In this document: piece by piece, positions 34,055 through 42,170 of the stretch
Position numbering within the stretch: position 1 is the stretch's first letter
Layout of the letters: every line of letters starts with the position of its first letter
Source: an uncultured Treponema sp.
GTDB lineage: Bacteria; Spirochaetota; Spirochaetia; Treponematales; Treponemataceae
Length of the DNA: 64,000 nucleotides
Assembly (NCBI GenBank): GCA_946410085.1
Contig: CAMJZA010000004.1
Coordinates: 1-64,000 of the forward strand
Direction of reading: 5' to 3'
Notes under the pieces: generated by a model
The model's database searches: none
What the model saw: only the letters and a program-made list of their open reading frames with translations
Told to the model about the DNA's origin: nothing
Translations under genes and position numbers: made by a program

Positions 34055-34414
34055 CTATTTCCCGCTGACGAGTGGCTGCAGGAGCCTGAGTGCGTTTGCT
34101 TCTGCCCTGCGTATGTCATCCTCCGTTACATGCAGGCTTTCAGAAATCTCGGACATCGTATAGGAGCTGCCTTCTTCAAGCCAGAACCGCATTTCAAGGA
34201 TTTTCCGGTCGGGCTCCGGCAGTCTTTGCAGAATGTGCTGCAGGAAGCGCTGGAGGGTTGCAAAGGCCCTTTCACCGTCACTGGAACTGTCAGCAGCGTC
34301 CGGGACTTCTGGAAGCCCGGCGGTCCAGTCCGGTACGGCTACCCTTTTCCCGCAGGCAAAGCAGAACACGGCATCATCAACCAGGGCTTCTCCGCAGTAT
34401 GAGCAGTACATCAT
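34055..34414 (-). CDS. Zinc-ribbon protein with sigma-factor region-4-like HTH
   Basis: A protein of about 119 residues starting at ATG 34414 or 34411 (AAGGAGG upstream). A zinc ribbon at the N-terminus (YCSYCGEALVDDAVFCFACGKR) is joined by an acidic linker to a C-terminal HTH. That HTH resembles sigma70 region 4: LPEPDRKILEMRFWLEEG, YTMSEISESLHVTEDDIRRAEANALRLLQ. It may act as a transcription factor for the downstream nitrilase genes (178-bp gap). The same zinc ribbon starts the Sel1 protein at 39146, so it is a recurring local module. Confidence 0.75.
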   Translation of the reverse strand: MMYCSYCGEALVDDAVFCFACGKRVAVPDWTAGLPEVPDAADSSSDGERAFATLQRFLQHILQRLPEPDRKILEMRFWLEEGSSYTMSEISESLHVTEDDIRRAEANALRLLQPLVSGK

Positions 34415-34457
34415 GGCTTTCCTCCTTGTTTTCCTCGCCATGTGGTAAACAGGCAGG

Positions 34458-35228
34458 CTACTTGGACAGAAAGGCAGTGCTGGTTTTTTCAGTATAGGGG
34501 TCTAATATCCAGTACTTGCGGTTTGCAGTTACCCCTAAGACCCAATCTCGTCCATGTTCGTTTCTTTGTAGACCTGTCGTTGTCAATTTAGCCTTTATGG
34601 TTACCTTACTTCTGTCGTGACCTGAGGTACTGACGGATGACTTGCACTTGCTGTAGTCAATGGTTACGGCGCAACTGCGGGTATCCCCGCTCGGAACAAT
34701 TGATGCTACCACGCCGTCGGGGTCTTCTTCAACCGACCACAAGATTGTCTCTCCGGACAGGGCTATGGCTTCATCTGTCGCTGCTTTCATTTGCGCTTCA
34801 GTGGGACTACTATCCGGACCATAATCTTCATAAGTTTCGCCTCCTGCATACCAACGGGGTATTCCATCAATATAAATGATTCTTCCTTCCGAATAGAGGT
34901 CCGGTGCCCATGTCATATCCGCATGCAGGGTGTAAGTCTTGTTGGCGGTCAGTACTTCTCTTCCCGTCATCCGCTTCCAGTTCCAGATTGAGTCAGTGTC
35001 ATAATGGTTAATAACTAAAAAACCATTCCAAATTGCTTTGCCTTCTCTACGAGAACCAGTTGTTGTATCAAATGGACCTCCTGATCCGAAACTGCCTGCC
35101 GACTGGGGGTCACTTCCTTGGTTCTTATACCAGTCTTCGTTCCAATAGTCACACGAGCTGAACATACTGGCCGTGCACGCAAGGGCAGCCCCAAGGACGA
35201 CAAGCCTGAACAATGCTGTTTTCTTCAT
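34458..35228 (-). CDS. Predicted lipoprotein, unknown function
   Basis: A protein of 256 residues. GGAGGA before ATG 35228 fixes the start (MKKTALFRLVVLGAALACTA). The signal peptide ends at a spirochaete-style lipobox, probably FSSC. The mature part is hydrophilic and rich in Ser, Thr, Tyr and Trp (IWNGFLVINHYDTDSIWNW, HADMTWAPDLYSEGRIIYID), suggesting a beta-rich surface or periplasmic protein. I recognise no family. A conserved upstream element shared with two other genes (35286-35309) may control it. Confidence 0.8.
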   Translation of the reverse strand: MKKTALFRLVVLGAALACTASMFSSCDYWNEDWYKNQGSDPQSAGSFGSGGPFDTTTGSRREGKAIWNGFLVINHYDTDSIWNWKRMTGREVLTANKTYTLHADMTWAPDLYSEGRIIYIDGIPRWYAGGETYEDYGPDSSPTEAQMKAATDEAIALSGETILWSVEEDPDGVVASIVPSGDTRSCAVTIDYSKCKSSVSTSGHDRSKVTIKAKLTTTGLQRNEHGRDWVLGVTANRKYWILDPYTEKTSTAFLSK

Positions 35229-35264
35229 AATATCCTCCAAACAGTCAGAAACTATGCCCCTATG

Positions 35265-35309
35265 ATAGCGGAAACAAATCTGCCTGCGGTAAACTGCCGG
35301 TTGACTTTT
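35265..35309 (-). promoter_or_regulatory. Dispersed promoter-like element, copy 1
   Basis: On the minus strand, AGTCAACCGGCAGTTTACC is followed 20 nt later by TATCAT, just upstream of the lipoprotein gene at 35228. Copies with the same 20-nt spacing occur at 37703-37757 and 44009-44061. Confidence 0.6.
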
Positions 35310-35347
35310 CAGCGGGGAGCAGCTGGTCAGGGAGGACGAGCTTACAG

Positions 35348-35563
35348 ATGCAACTCCGCTGTCCGTGTACAAGGATAAATATGTGTGAGGTTTTGGACAG
35401 GTATTGGAACAGCGGACTCGCCAAAGGCAGGGAGGAAGGTCTGGCAGCAGGAAGACAGGAACGTGCCGTTGAAACCGCCCGGATATTAAAGAATTCCGGC
35501 ATAGACACAGAACTGATTGCCAAATCTACAGGACTTTCAGCGGAAGAAGTCAGAAAGCTCTGA
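35348..35563 (+). pseudogene. C-terminal remnant of an Rpn/PD-(D/E)XK nuclease-transposase family protein
   Basis: Only the tail is left: MCEVLDRYWNSGLAKGREEG, AGRQERAVETARILK and LIAKSTGLSAEEVRKL, the characteristic KGREEG-rich end of Rpn-family recombination-promoting nucleases. The nuclease domain upstream is missing and replaced by the dispersed element and a lipoprotein promoter. It marks past rearrangement in the island. Confidence 0.65.
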
Positions 35564-35675
35564 GGCGGATAAAATCAACGCTGGAACACTAATACTGGCA
35601 CGGGGAGGCTACAGGATGTTTCCGGGATGAAGCCTTTTTCCGCCTGCGGGCAGCTCCGATTCCTTGTTTTCCCAG

Positions 35676-35933
35676 CTATTCATAATGGTATTTGCAGGAG
35701 GCAATCAGCAACTCATCTTTTTCGACCTTGTAAACCAGACGATGTTCTTCAGTAATTCTTCGAGACCAAAAACCTGAAAGCTCGTGTTTCAGCGGTTCTG
35801 GTTTTCCAGTTCCGATAAAGGGAGTCCTAAGAATTTCCTTTATCAGGCTATTTATCTTCTTAAAAACGGTCTTGTCGCTCCTCGCCCAATTCTGATAATC
35901 CTCAAAGGCAGGCTGTGTAAATGAAACAATCAC
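35676..35933 (-). CDS. yoeB: YoeB-family ribosome-dependent mRNA endonuclease toxin
   Basis: A toxin of 85 residues of the Txe/YoeB family, which cuts mRNA in the ribosomal A site. Hallmarks are FEDYQNWARSD near the N-terminus, GKPEPLKHELSGFWSRRI and EEHRLVYKV, and the C-terminal His-Tyr in CKYHYE. It starts with GTG overlapping the antitoxin stop codon (GTGA). Full length and intact. Confidence 0.92.
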   Translation of the reverse strand: MIVSFTQPAFEDYQNWARSDKTVFKKINSLIKEILRTPFIGTGKPEPLKHELSGFWSRRITEEHRLVYKVEKDELLIASCKYHYE

Positions 35934-36154
35934 AGAGCCCCTTCCTCTATGCTAACGAGATTCTCACGATTTTTCAGTTCAGAGATGGACTCAAGCAGAT
36001 GCTTTTTGTTCGCAGGGGAAGAAAGGAGGTAGTCTGTTTCATCTTCCACCTCGTGTATGTTGATTTCAATTTCCTTGTCTTTGAACATGGCCTGGATTGC
36101 GCGTATAAAATCAAGCGTAAGCTCTGAAGGTCTTACCGTATACGTGCTAGTCAT
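35930..36154 (-). CDS. yefM: YefM-type antitoxin
   Basis: An antitoxin of 74 residues preceding and overlapping yoeB. It has an N-terminal DNA-binding/dimerisation part (TYTVRPSELTLDFIRAIQAMF) and a C-terminal toxin-binding tail (LLESISELKNRENLVSIEEG), which follows the Phd/YefM layout functionally, although the N-terminus is divergent. GGAGGA precedes the ATG. A consensus promoter with an overlapping inverted repeat lies upstream, as expected for autorepression. Confidence 0.85.
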   Translation of the reverse strand: MTSTYTVRPSELTLDFIRAIQAMFKDKEIEINIHEVEDETDYLLSSPANKKHLLESISELKNRENLVSIEEGAL

Positions 36155-36175
36155 AAATCAATTCCTCCAACAATA

Positions 36176-36227
36176 AACATAGGTTAGGCAGGTCAATTTG
36201 TCAAGAATATGCTTTTTTGACAAATTG
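36176..36227 (-). promoter_or_regulatory. Promoter and operator of the yefM-yoeB operon
   Basis: On the minus strand TTGACA and TATGTT are 17 nt apart. The -35 box lies inside an 11-bp perfect inverted repeat, CAATTTGTCAA (36194-36204) and TTGACAAATTG (36217-36227), flanked by imperfect GGCAGG/CCTGTC arms. This is a typical antitoxin operator. Confidence 0.7.
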
Positions 36228-36390
36228 CCTGTCGAAAACTAACGATGATTACAGAATAACACAGAAGAAACATTTATGTTACTCAAACTTCCCACATGAA
36301 AAAAGTGGATTAATTCATAAAAACAAGGCAGAATCCCCCTAAACATGGTATAATACATGTGACAAAACACCAGAAAGGATGAATCCAACC

Positions 36391-36519
36391 ATGATCACTA
36401 TAACCGAAACGAATGAGAATGAAAAGAGGATGATAGGCGCTTCCCTGAAAAAATTCTTCGACGATAACCTCTATAATCTTTTTTTCTTACTGGCAGGGCC
36501 ATTTACACAATTTTTGTGA
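36391..36519 (+). CDS. Possible small or truncated protein, 42 residues
   Basis: Not in the ORF track. ATG 36391 is preceded by AGAAAGGAT and, further up, TATAAT (about 36351). It encodes MITITETNENEKRMIGASLK, then KFFDDNLYNLFFLLAGP and a stop, overlapping the end of the opposing HTH gene by 17 bp. Good signals in front of a very short product suggest the intact start of a gene whose remainder has been lost. Function unknown. Confidence 0.4.
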   Translation: MITITETNENEKRMIGASLKKFFDDNLYNLFFLLAGPFTQFL

Positions 36520-36850
36520 CAGGCTCGTTTTTTGTGATAGGGTTTAATACTTTTCGCAAAAAGCTTAAGGCTTTTTTTATCACAAAAACGGAATCCTCCA
36601 GTCGAAGAGAATAACCTGCCGAGGAAAGCAGGACTTCTGTATCTTTTGCGCCTAGGTTCAGAATGACAGCGAATGTCATTATCGTTTCACGCTTGGGATT
36701 AACTTTTTCTGACCGTATCTTTGAGTATGCCTGTTTACTGATGCCGGCCTTCTTGTACAGGTCTACCTCACTCATGCCCCGATATTCCCGGTATGCGCGG
36801 AGAGTTTCAAAGAAATTACCTCCCGAATTTTTGATTTTGTTCCCATACAA
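36503..36850 (-). CDS. Helix-turn-helix protein of the SKQAYSK family, probably N-terminally truncated
   Basis: A protein of about 115 residues from a TTG start. The HTH (MSEVDLYKKAGISKQAYSKI, PKRETIMTFAVILNLG, LLSSAGYSL) is homologous to that of the 31964 gene. The coding frame continues upstream of the TTG for about 35 codons (GYNGIRLLTEHFGDKYSQF). It runs without an ATG, GTG or TTG into a perfect 23-bp inverted repeat, where it hits a stop codon. The original N-terminus was therefore probably cut off there. AT-rich DNA. Confidence 0.6.
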   Translation of the reverse strand: MYGNKIKNSGGNFFETLRAYREYRGMSEVDLYKKAGISKQAYSKIRSEKVNPKRETIMTFAVILNLGAKDTEVLLSSAGYSLRLEDSVFVIKKALSFLRKVLNPITKNEPVTKIV

Positions 36851-36940
36851 AATTTCGGGACTTAATTCCTCTGGACCTTTGAATTGAGAATACTTATCAC
36901 CAAAATGTTCTGTCAGAAGCCGTATGCCATTATATCCCCA

Positions 36941-36987
36941 ATAATTAGTGCCTGCTGAAAAAGACTTTTTCAGCAGGCACTAATTAT
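36941..36987. repeat. Perfect 23-bp inverted repeat with one-base loop
   Basis: ATAATTAGTGCCTGCTGAAA plus AAG at 36941-36963 is exactly complementary to 36965-36987, around a single A. Both strands carry T-rich sequence. It could be a strong hairpin terminator in either direction, or the footprint of a palindromic mobile element that disrupted the HTH gene. Confidence 0.8.
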
Positions 36988-37064
36988 ACCATACTACAGA
37001 GATAATATGGTATACAATCCAGAAAATTTTATGGCAGGCAGATCTTTTGTCTTTCAGGTTACAA

Positions 37065-37664
37065 CTACCGGATATAGCTGCTGAACACCCGTACCCAGTA
37101 GGCTTCGGTGTCGTCATAGGCCCTGTTATAGCACCTGCCCCAGGCCACCTTCATGTCATGAGTCCCTGCGACCGTAAAGCTTGGTTCAACGGACCACCAG
37201 CCGTAGCCGGGCAGGTATATCTGGACAAACATGTGGTTCATCTTTTCGGTCTGCTGCTGGCACAGCCTGATGCTGAGGCTGTACTGCTTTTTCCACTTGA
37301 TGCAGAATGCTGTCGCCTTGTCACAGCAGTTTACGATGCCGTTTCCGTCGTAGTCCCTGATTCCCTCCTGCTGGCATTTCTGCCATATCCAGTTTATCTG
37401 TACATCCACATCACTGGCGGCTTTTGTCATATATACGTCGTTGGGGGCCGAAGCCAGCGACGCCGTTGTGACTTGCCGGGTCGGCGTATACGATGACGAA
37501 GGTGAAGTGCTTTCTTCTGAAGCATAGTAATCGGTATAGTAACCGCTTGCATAGTTTAACTCCGTCGCGATGGATTTCATCATCGCCACGCAGGACGTAA
37601 GCAGCAGCACGGATGCTCCGATGCACCCTGTCCAGCCTGCACGAATGACCGTTCTTTTCTTCAT
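37065..37664 (-). CDS. Lipoprotein with transglutaminase-like domain
   Basis: A protein of 199 residues. The signal peptide ends at lipobox LLTSC. After a Ser/Thr-rich linker (SEESTSPSSSYTPTRQ), the C-terminal half resembles a transglutaminase/cysteine-protease-like fold. A Cys in NCCDKATAFCIKW, a His in NHMFVQIYLPGYGWWSVEP and an acidic residue soon after could make the Cys-His-Asp/Glu site. It would act at the cell envelope. AGGAGG precedes the ATG inside a hairpin. AT-rich context. Catalytic assignment is inferred from spacing only. Confidence 0.7.
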   Translation of the reverse strand: MKKRTVIRAGWTGCIGASVLLLTSCVAMMKSIATELNYASGYYTDYYASEESTSPSSSYTPTRQVTTASLASAPNDVYMTKAASDVDVQINWIWQKCQQEGIRDYDGNGIVNCCDKATAFCIKWKKQYSLSIRLCQQQTEKMNHMFVQIYLPGYGWWSVEPSFTVAGTHDMKVAWGRCYNRAYDDTEAYWVRVFSSYIR

Positions 37665-37671
37665 ACGCTAT

Positions 37672-37702
37672 CCTCCTGTAGCCCGCTCCAGGCTACAAGA
37701 GG
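37672..37702 (-). promoter_or_regulatory. Hairpin covering the ribosome site of the transglutaminase-like lipoprotein
   Basis: On the minus strand CCTCTTGTAGCC pairs with GGCTACAGGAGG around a 7-nt loop (12 bp, one wobble). The right arm contains the AGGAGG used by ATG 37664. If transcription starts at the expected distance from TATTCT (37703-37708), the left arm is partly lost, leaving at least the GTAGCC/GGCTAC stem. Confidence 0.55.
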
Positions 37703-37757
37703 AGAATAGCATGGGAAGACGGCAACGGGGTAAACTGCCGGTTGACTTTTTACGGGG
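37703..37757 (-). promoter_or_regulatory. Dispersed promoter-like element, copy 2
   Basis: On the minus strand, CCGTAAAAAGTCAACCGGCA, then GTTTACC, then 20 nt, then TGCTATTCT. It drives the lipoprotein at 37664. The arms GTAAA/TTTAC form an inverted repeat around the conserved block. Confidence 0.6.
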
Positions 37758-37931
37758 AAATTTGGTCTTGCTACCCGTGATTGCAAAAGCGAAGGAGCAA
37801 AGCCGTCCTCAATAAAAAAGGCGGGACAGTCTGCCCGCCGTGATAAGTTGAACCTGGGCCTTTCGACCAGCTCATTTATCTGAATATAAACCGATTGCTG
37901 CAAAATGGCAAGAAGGGTTTTAAACTTTTGA

Positions 37932-39146
37932 TTACAAAAAAAGTCGAGCGAAGAGGACGAGAAGAAGGAGGATAACTCCTGCGATAACCCAAAGTGTTAT
38001 GGCGAATGTTTTCACAGGCTTGATGATTTTCTGTCTTCTTTCAGATGCAACTTCTGAGGATGCCTGAGACAGCATTTTATCTACAAGCTTATCTTTAATC
38101 TCAGAGTCTTTTATTTCCCCGAGGTTATAATCATTAATCTTTTCAATAAACTTTTCTGCTACTTCCATATCAGGTTCACCTGCGACATCTTTACTCCAGC
38201 CATACAGTGAGAATGGCATTCTATCAGCCATGTAGCTCAAAACAAAAGGCTGTACGGAATCAAAACTGTCCCCGACGGATTCGAACTCTTTCATCTGTAG
38301 CTGCGACAGATTTGCATCGGTTTTATGAAACTGATTGTGGATTTTTTCCCAAAATAGTATTTCTTCGGCACTGAAGTCTGAATTCTCTGCCGAAAAAGAT
38401 AATGACGGTGCGGGTTGATAAGCTGGCTTGTCAATCATGGGAATAACCCTGCACTTTATGAAGCTCTCCGCGAAAAGGTCAAATTCATCAGTGACATTGT
38501 ATCTTTCGCCCATATTCTTAAAGAGCCCTGGACCTTCATGTATTAGTGTTCGTATGATTACATGGGAGTTTCTTTTTTGTGCGCTTATGTCAGACGCAAG
38601 GCTTTCCCCGCTGTCATAGAGGGCACGGAGGCGGGCGATGGCCTGTGTGTCCCCGTCTGTAATCATGCGGATGTACCTGACTGCGGCACGGAAGGGATTC
38701 TTCTGCACGCCACGTCCTTCCGCAAAACACTGGGCTACATTGAGGCTTGCTCCGGTAAATCCGTTCGCTTCTGCAGCACGGAATAAGGAAAATGCGGCTT
38801 CATCGCTTTTTTCAGTTCCAATTCCATTGGCATAGCAGCATGCGAGGGCGTACTGGGCGGCAGGGTGCTTCTGGGATGAAGCTTTTTCCAGCCAGCGGAC
38901 GGCCTCATTGTAATCCTTGGGAGCTCCGTTCGTACCGGAGAAATAGCTGTCTCCTATCTGCCACGCAAGCTCGGCGGAAGGGGCTTCTTTTTCCTTTGCG
39001 AGCATGGCAGCCAGGGTTGTTTCAGCAATGACTGTACCAGCTTCTGAATGGGCATTTTTCCCTTCTGCACTAACCCGCTTCCCACAAGCAGAACAGAACG
39101 CGGCATCATCCTCAAGGGCTTTTCCGCAATATATGCAGTATATCAT
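37932..39146 (-). CDS. Zinc-ribbon, Sel1-repeat membrane protein
   Basis: A protein of 404 residues. The N-terminal zinc ribbon is YCIYCGKALEDDAAFCSACGKR. Three to four Sel1-like repeats follow: GDSYFSGTNGAPKDYNEAVR, WLEKASSQKHPAAQYALACC and AQCFAEGRGVQKNPFRAAVR. A charged region of about 200 residues and a C-terminal transmembrane helix (FAITLWVIAGVILLLLVLF) complete it. Sel1 repeats bind protein partners. It lies 21 bp after the 191-residue protein and appears to be the last gene of a four-gene minus-strand group. GGAGG four bases before ATG. Confidence 0.8.
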   Translation of the reverse strand: MIYCIYCGKALEDDAAFCSACGKRVSAEGKNAHSEAGTVIAETTLAAMLAKEKEAPSAELAWQIGDSYFSGTNGAPKDYNEAVRWLEKASSQKHPAAQYALACCYANGIGTEKSDEAAFSLFRAAEANGFTGASLNVAQCFAEGRGVQKNPFRAAVRYIRMITDGDTQAIARLRALYDSGESLASDISAQKRNSHVIIRTLIHEGPGLFKNMGERYNVTDEFDLFAESFIKCRVIPMIDKPAYQPAPSLSFSAENSDFSAEEILFWEKIHNQFHKTDANLSQLQMKEFESVGDSFDSVQPFVLSYMADRMPFSLYGWSKDVAGEPDMEVAEKFIEKINDYNLGEIKDSEIKDKLVDKMLSQASSEVASERRQKIIKPVKTFAITLWVIAGVILLLLVLFARLFL

Positions 39147-39167
39147 AGAACCTCCGTGGTGTGCTTC

Positions 39168-39743
39168 TTATATTCGCCACGTTTTTCGAATACCGCTCTC
39201 GCCAAGCAAATGGGCGACATTCTTTGATAACTCGCTGTCTCCGAGTGTTTCAACTTTCTTTGAAAGGCTTTCCATCGCCCGAATATCTTCCCATTTTTCT
39301 TCAATATTTTCATCTTCCATTTCAAACAAAGCCTTTATAACGAAAAACTCTTTTCCGTCAATCAATTCCTTCTCTATCCAGTTTTCTTCGAGTCTCCAAT
39401 TTGCAACCCATTTTTCAGCTTCTCCTTTATCGATTCCCCGTTCGGTCAATTCATCGAGAGAAACTTTATCACCGACTTCCGGGTATTTTCCGAACATCTT
39501 ATAAAACAAGGGTTCATCAGGATATCCAAGCTTATTGTAGCAGAGATTCCGTATAAAAACCTTCAATTCAGGAGAAAGAATCTTGTCAAGACAATCCATT
39601 GCAATGCCGTACGCCTTTTCTTTTTGGTCACACAAATACTTGAAGAAATCGCTGGCAGTCTCAAAATCTTTTTCGTCCAGCCGATTTTCAAATTTACGCT
39701 TCAACTCTTCCGTGTATTTGCTCATTATTCCTTCTACATTCAT
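39168..39743 (-). CDS. Hypothetical acidic protein downstream of a YoeB-like toxin
   Basis: A protein of 191 residues with no family I recognise. It is rich in Glu, Lys and Trp (WRLEENWIEKELIDGKEFF, MEDENIEEKWEDIRAMESL), soluble, probably all-helical and without signal peptide. AGGAG precedes ATG 39743. It starts 11 bp after the stop of the YoeB-like toxin, which lacks an upstream antitoxin, so it is the positional candidate for the neutralising partner (inference). Strongly AT-rich. Confidence 0.65.
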   Translation of the reverse strand: MNVEGIMSKYTEELKRKFENRLDEKDFETASDFFKYLCDQKEKAYGIAMDCLDKILSPELKVFIRNLCYNKLGYPDEPLFYKMFGKYPEVGDKVSLDELTERGIDKGEAEKWVANWRLEENWIEKELIDGKEFFVIKALFEMEDENIEEKWEDIRAMESLSKKVETLGDSELSKNVAHLLGESGIRKTWRI

Positions 39744-39754
39744 TTACGACACTC

Positions 39755-40081
39755 CTAATAACCAAATTTCCCAAGTAATCTATGCTTGCAAGTGTTCTCC
39801 TTACCAGAGTAATGATCACAGCAACCTAGTATGATAGTCTCCGAATTACCATCATTATCTTTTGAGTATTGATAGATTAATCTATTCTTTCTATCTATTC
39901 TTCTGGAATAGCATCCTTTATAATTGTTTTTTAACAATTCTGGATTTCCCTCACCACCGAGAGGTCCATTTCTCTGTATTGAAATTATCAATTGATTAAT
40001 AAACTTGTATTTTTCTTTATCCTTCTTTAACCAATCTCTATAATCGCTAAAACCATTCTTGTCAAAAACGGTATAATCCAT
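39755..40081 (-). CDS. YoeB-like toxin, variant with C-terminal extension
   Basis: A protein of 108 residues. The YoeB pattern is clear (GFSDYRDWLKKDKEKYKFIN, NPELLKNNYKGCYSRRIDRK, NRLIYQY). The family's terminal His-Tyr appears in GCCDHYSGK, but about 20 further residues follow instead of the usual stop. No yefM-like gene precedes it: the upstream neighbour is an FGE-domain gene ending 42 bp away. AAGGAG precedes the ATG, and a TATATAAT-like box lies in the short gap. Confidence 0.8.
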   Translation of the reverse strand: MDYTVFDKNGFSDYRDWLKKDKEKYKFINQLIISIQRNGPLGGEGNPELLKNNYKGCYSRRIDRKNRLIYQYSKDNDGNSETIILGCCDHYSGKENTCKHRLLGKFGY

Positions 40082-40123
40082 AGAACTCCTTCCAACCTCA
40101 CCAATTATATATACTGCAATTCT

Positions 40124-40969
40124 TTAGTTTGCAAGACATGAACGAACAACTCGGAATCCCAACGGATTCTCATAATACCCCGGATTATCAGAACCAACTC
40201 CATCAGGAGGCTCATAACTACGATAATCAATACGATAGGTATCAAATTTCTCTATATACCTGCCATCATAGAATACGCGTCCCGTACAACTGCCACCTCT
40301 GACAACTTTATATAAACCTGCTACTGTTCCACAAGGATTTGACTGGGGCTTTGTCGGATACGAATCATACCAATCCCAGCACCATTCACACACATTTCCA
40401 GTCATATCATAAATTCCAAGTTCATTCGGAGCCTTCATCATGACATCATGAGTTCTTGCATCGTTATACCAAGCAACACCAGTTATATAATCGCTGCCAC
40501 TGAAATCGGTATCAAGATAGCATTTAACACCACCCCTTGCCGCATATTCCCATTCTGCTTCCGTTGGAAGACGATAGCCATTGGCCTTGAAATCACAGGT
40601 ATAACCTTTGTTTCGACTACCTCTGTAACAAGGTGTAAGTCCTTCTGCAAGACTTCTTCGAACACAATATTCTACTGCTTCATACCAAGTAACCCACTCC
40701 ACAGGGGGATTCCGACCCTTGTAATAGCTTGATATAGAGCCCATTATGCTATAGTATTCAGCTTGTGTCACCTCGTGAATGCACATATAAAAACTGTCAA
40801 CAGTTACATTATGGACAGGTTTTTCATCTTCATCTCCATTCTCACTGCCCATAGGAAACGTTCCGCCTTCTACAAAAACGAAGTCCCAACCGATGTTACT
40901 TTCTGCAAAAGCAGGAACAAAAAAAGAGATAAGAATGAAAATAACTGCAATTAGATTATTCTTTTTCAT
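40124..40969 (-). CDS. Secreted FGE-sulfatase (SUMF1-like) domain protein
   Basis: A protein of 281 residues with a signal peptide (LIAVIFILISFFVPAFAE) and a full FGE-like domain: FVEGGTFPMGSENGDEDEKP, EVTQAEYYSIMG, VTWYEAVEYCVRRS, YRLPTEAEWEYAARGG, ELGIYDMTGNVCEWCWDW, VVRGGSC and GFRVVRS. It is closer to the family consensus than the 29233 protein. Several Cys are present, but the enzymatic pair is not certain. Periplasmic or exported. GAGGTGG precedes the ATG. Confidence 0.88.
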   Translation of the reverse strand: MKKNNLIAVIFILISFFVPAFAESNIGWDFVFVEGGTFPMGSENGDEDEKPVHNVTVDSFYMCIHEVTQAEYYSIMGSISSYYKGRNPPVEWVTWYEAVEYCVRRSLAEGLTPCYRGSRNKGYTCDFKANGYRLPTEAEWEYAARGGVKCYLDTDFSGSDYITGVAWYNDARTHDVMMKAPNELGIYDMTGNVCEWCWDWYDSYPTKPQSNPCGTVAGLYKVVRGGSCTGRVFYDGRYIEKFDTYRIDYRSYEPPDGVGSDNPGYYENPLGFRVVRSCLAN

Positions 40970-41156
40970 TTATCTACCACCTCTCTTGAAAGCAATGAGT
41001 TTTCTAACTACAGTATGAGTGTTTTCCGAGTCATCAGTTTCGATTCCATGTATACTAAGCATCCATATATACAGCCTTGTCAGGTGTGATGCAATAGTTT
41101 GTCCGCATGCCGTCCTAGTTGCCTTCTTCCATCGCATCGTCGAACAGATTTACTTT

Positions 41157-41909
41157 TCAAGCTTCCCCCCCATCGGTGTCAAACTGCGGGAGCTCCATCG
41201 AACCATCTTTACATATTACTCCATCAGTAGGAACGTTTTTGTTCCAATGCTTACCTTTTTCTATCTCTTCCCACTGCTTCTTTGTTCCTGTGTAGTTGAT
41301 TTCTGAAAGTGATACACAGCCTGAAAACGCATTTTCACCTATCTTTATTACCCCTGTATTCATTGAGTATAAATCCTTTTTCGCAAATTCAGGTGCAGGA
41401 ATTTCTATGGATTTGAGAGCCGTGCAACCATAAAATGCACAATCATCTATTATCTCTACGCTGCTTGGTATTACAACAGATTCAAGAGATGTACAGAAAC
41501 CAAACGCAGAAAAATTTATCTTTTTAACCTTTTTAGGTATAACCACTGATACAAGAGATGTACAGTAAGAAAATGTTTCCCATTCAATTGATGTAATTCG
41601 ACTTGGAAGCCTTATGGATTTCAAAGCCGAACAATCACTAAAAGCAAAGGATTCTATTATCGTGACACTATCAGGAATTTCAATTGACTTAAGCGAACTA
41701 CACTCCTGAAATGCAGATTCCCCTATTTTTGTTACGCTAGCAGGAATGACAACAGATACAAGTGTTTTACAAGTCAAAAAAGTTTCTTCGCCTATTTCTT
41801 TAACACCATCAGGAATCACCAATGATACAGGAGGTGTACAACCTTTTTTTACAGAAACTAGCTTCTTCATATCATCAGAATACTCAATTCCATCTATAAT
41901 TTTAGACAT
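41157..41909 (-). CDS. BspA-like leucine-rich repeat protein
   Basis: A protein of 250 residues from ATG 41909 (AAGGAGGA upstream; the ORF track starts too early). It consists of about seven tandem 23-residue LRR_5 units of the Treponema-type BspA class, with the pattern SLVSVVIPxxVxxIxxxAFxxC. No signal peptide is visible, so it may be cytoplasmic or released non-classically. BspA-like proteins usually mediate adhesion. It ends in a short acidic tail. The 41910-42170 stretch upstream holds nothing else that I can support. Confidence 0.85.
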   Translation of the reverse strand: MSKIIDGIEYSDDMKKLVSVKKGCTPPVSLVIPDGVKEIGEETFLTCKTLVSVVIPASVTKIGESAFQECSSLKSIEIPDSVTIIESFAFSDCSALKSIRLPSRITSIEWETFSYCTSLVSVVIPKKVKKINFSAFGFCTSLESVVIPSSVEIIDDCAFYGCTALKSIEIPAPEFAKKDLYSMNTGVIKIGENAFSGCVSLSEINYTGTKKQWEEIEKGKHWNKNVPTDGVICKDGSMELPQFDTDGGEA

Positions 41910-42170
41910 TTTCTCTATTCCTCCTTCTCTATGTTTAGGTTCGGTTTTGATTTTACGACATAATCTTGAATCAATTTGCAGGGGTTTCAACACAAAAATA
42001 TCCTATCATTTCATTTTACTATTCAAATCCGCAAAAAACAAGGTTCCCTGCTGAATCTGTTGTTTTCTGAGTATGTTCCAAAAACTCACTGAAAAAACCG
42101 TGGAAGCATCCGGAAACAGGCTCGTTCCTCTAAACTGGAAACAAGCTTAACTTTTGACCCCTTTTTAAAA

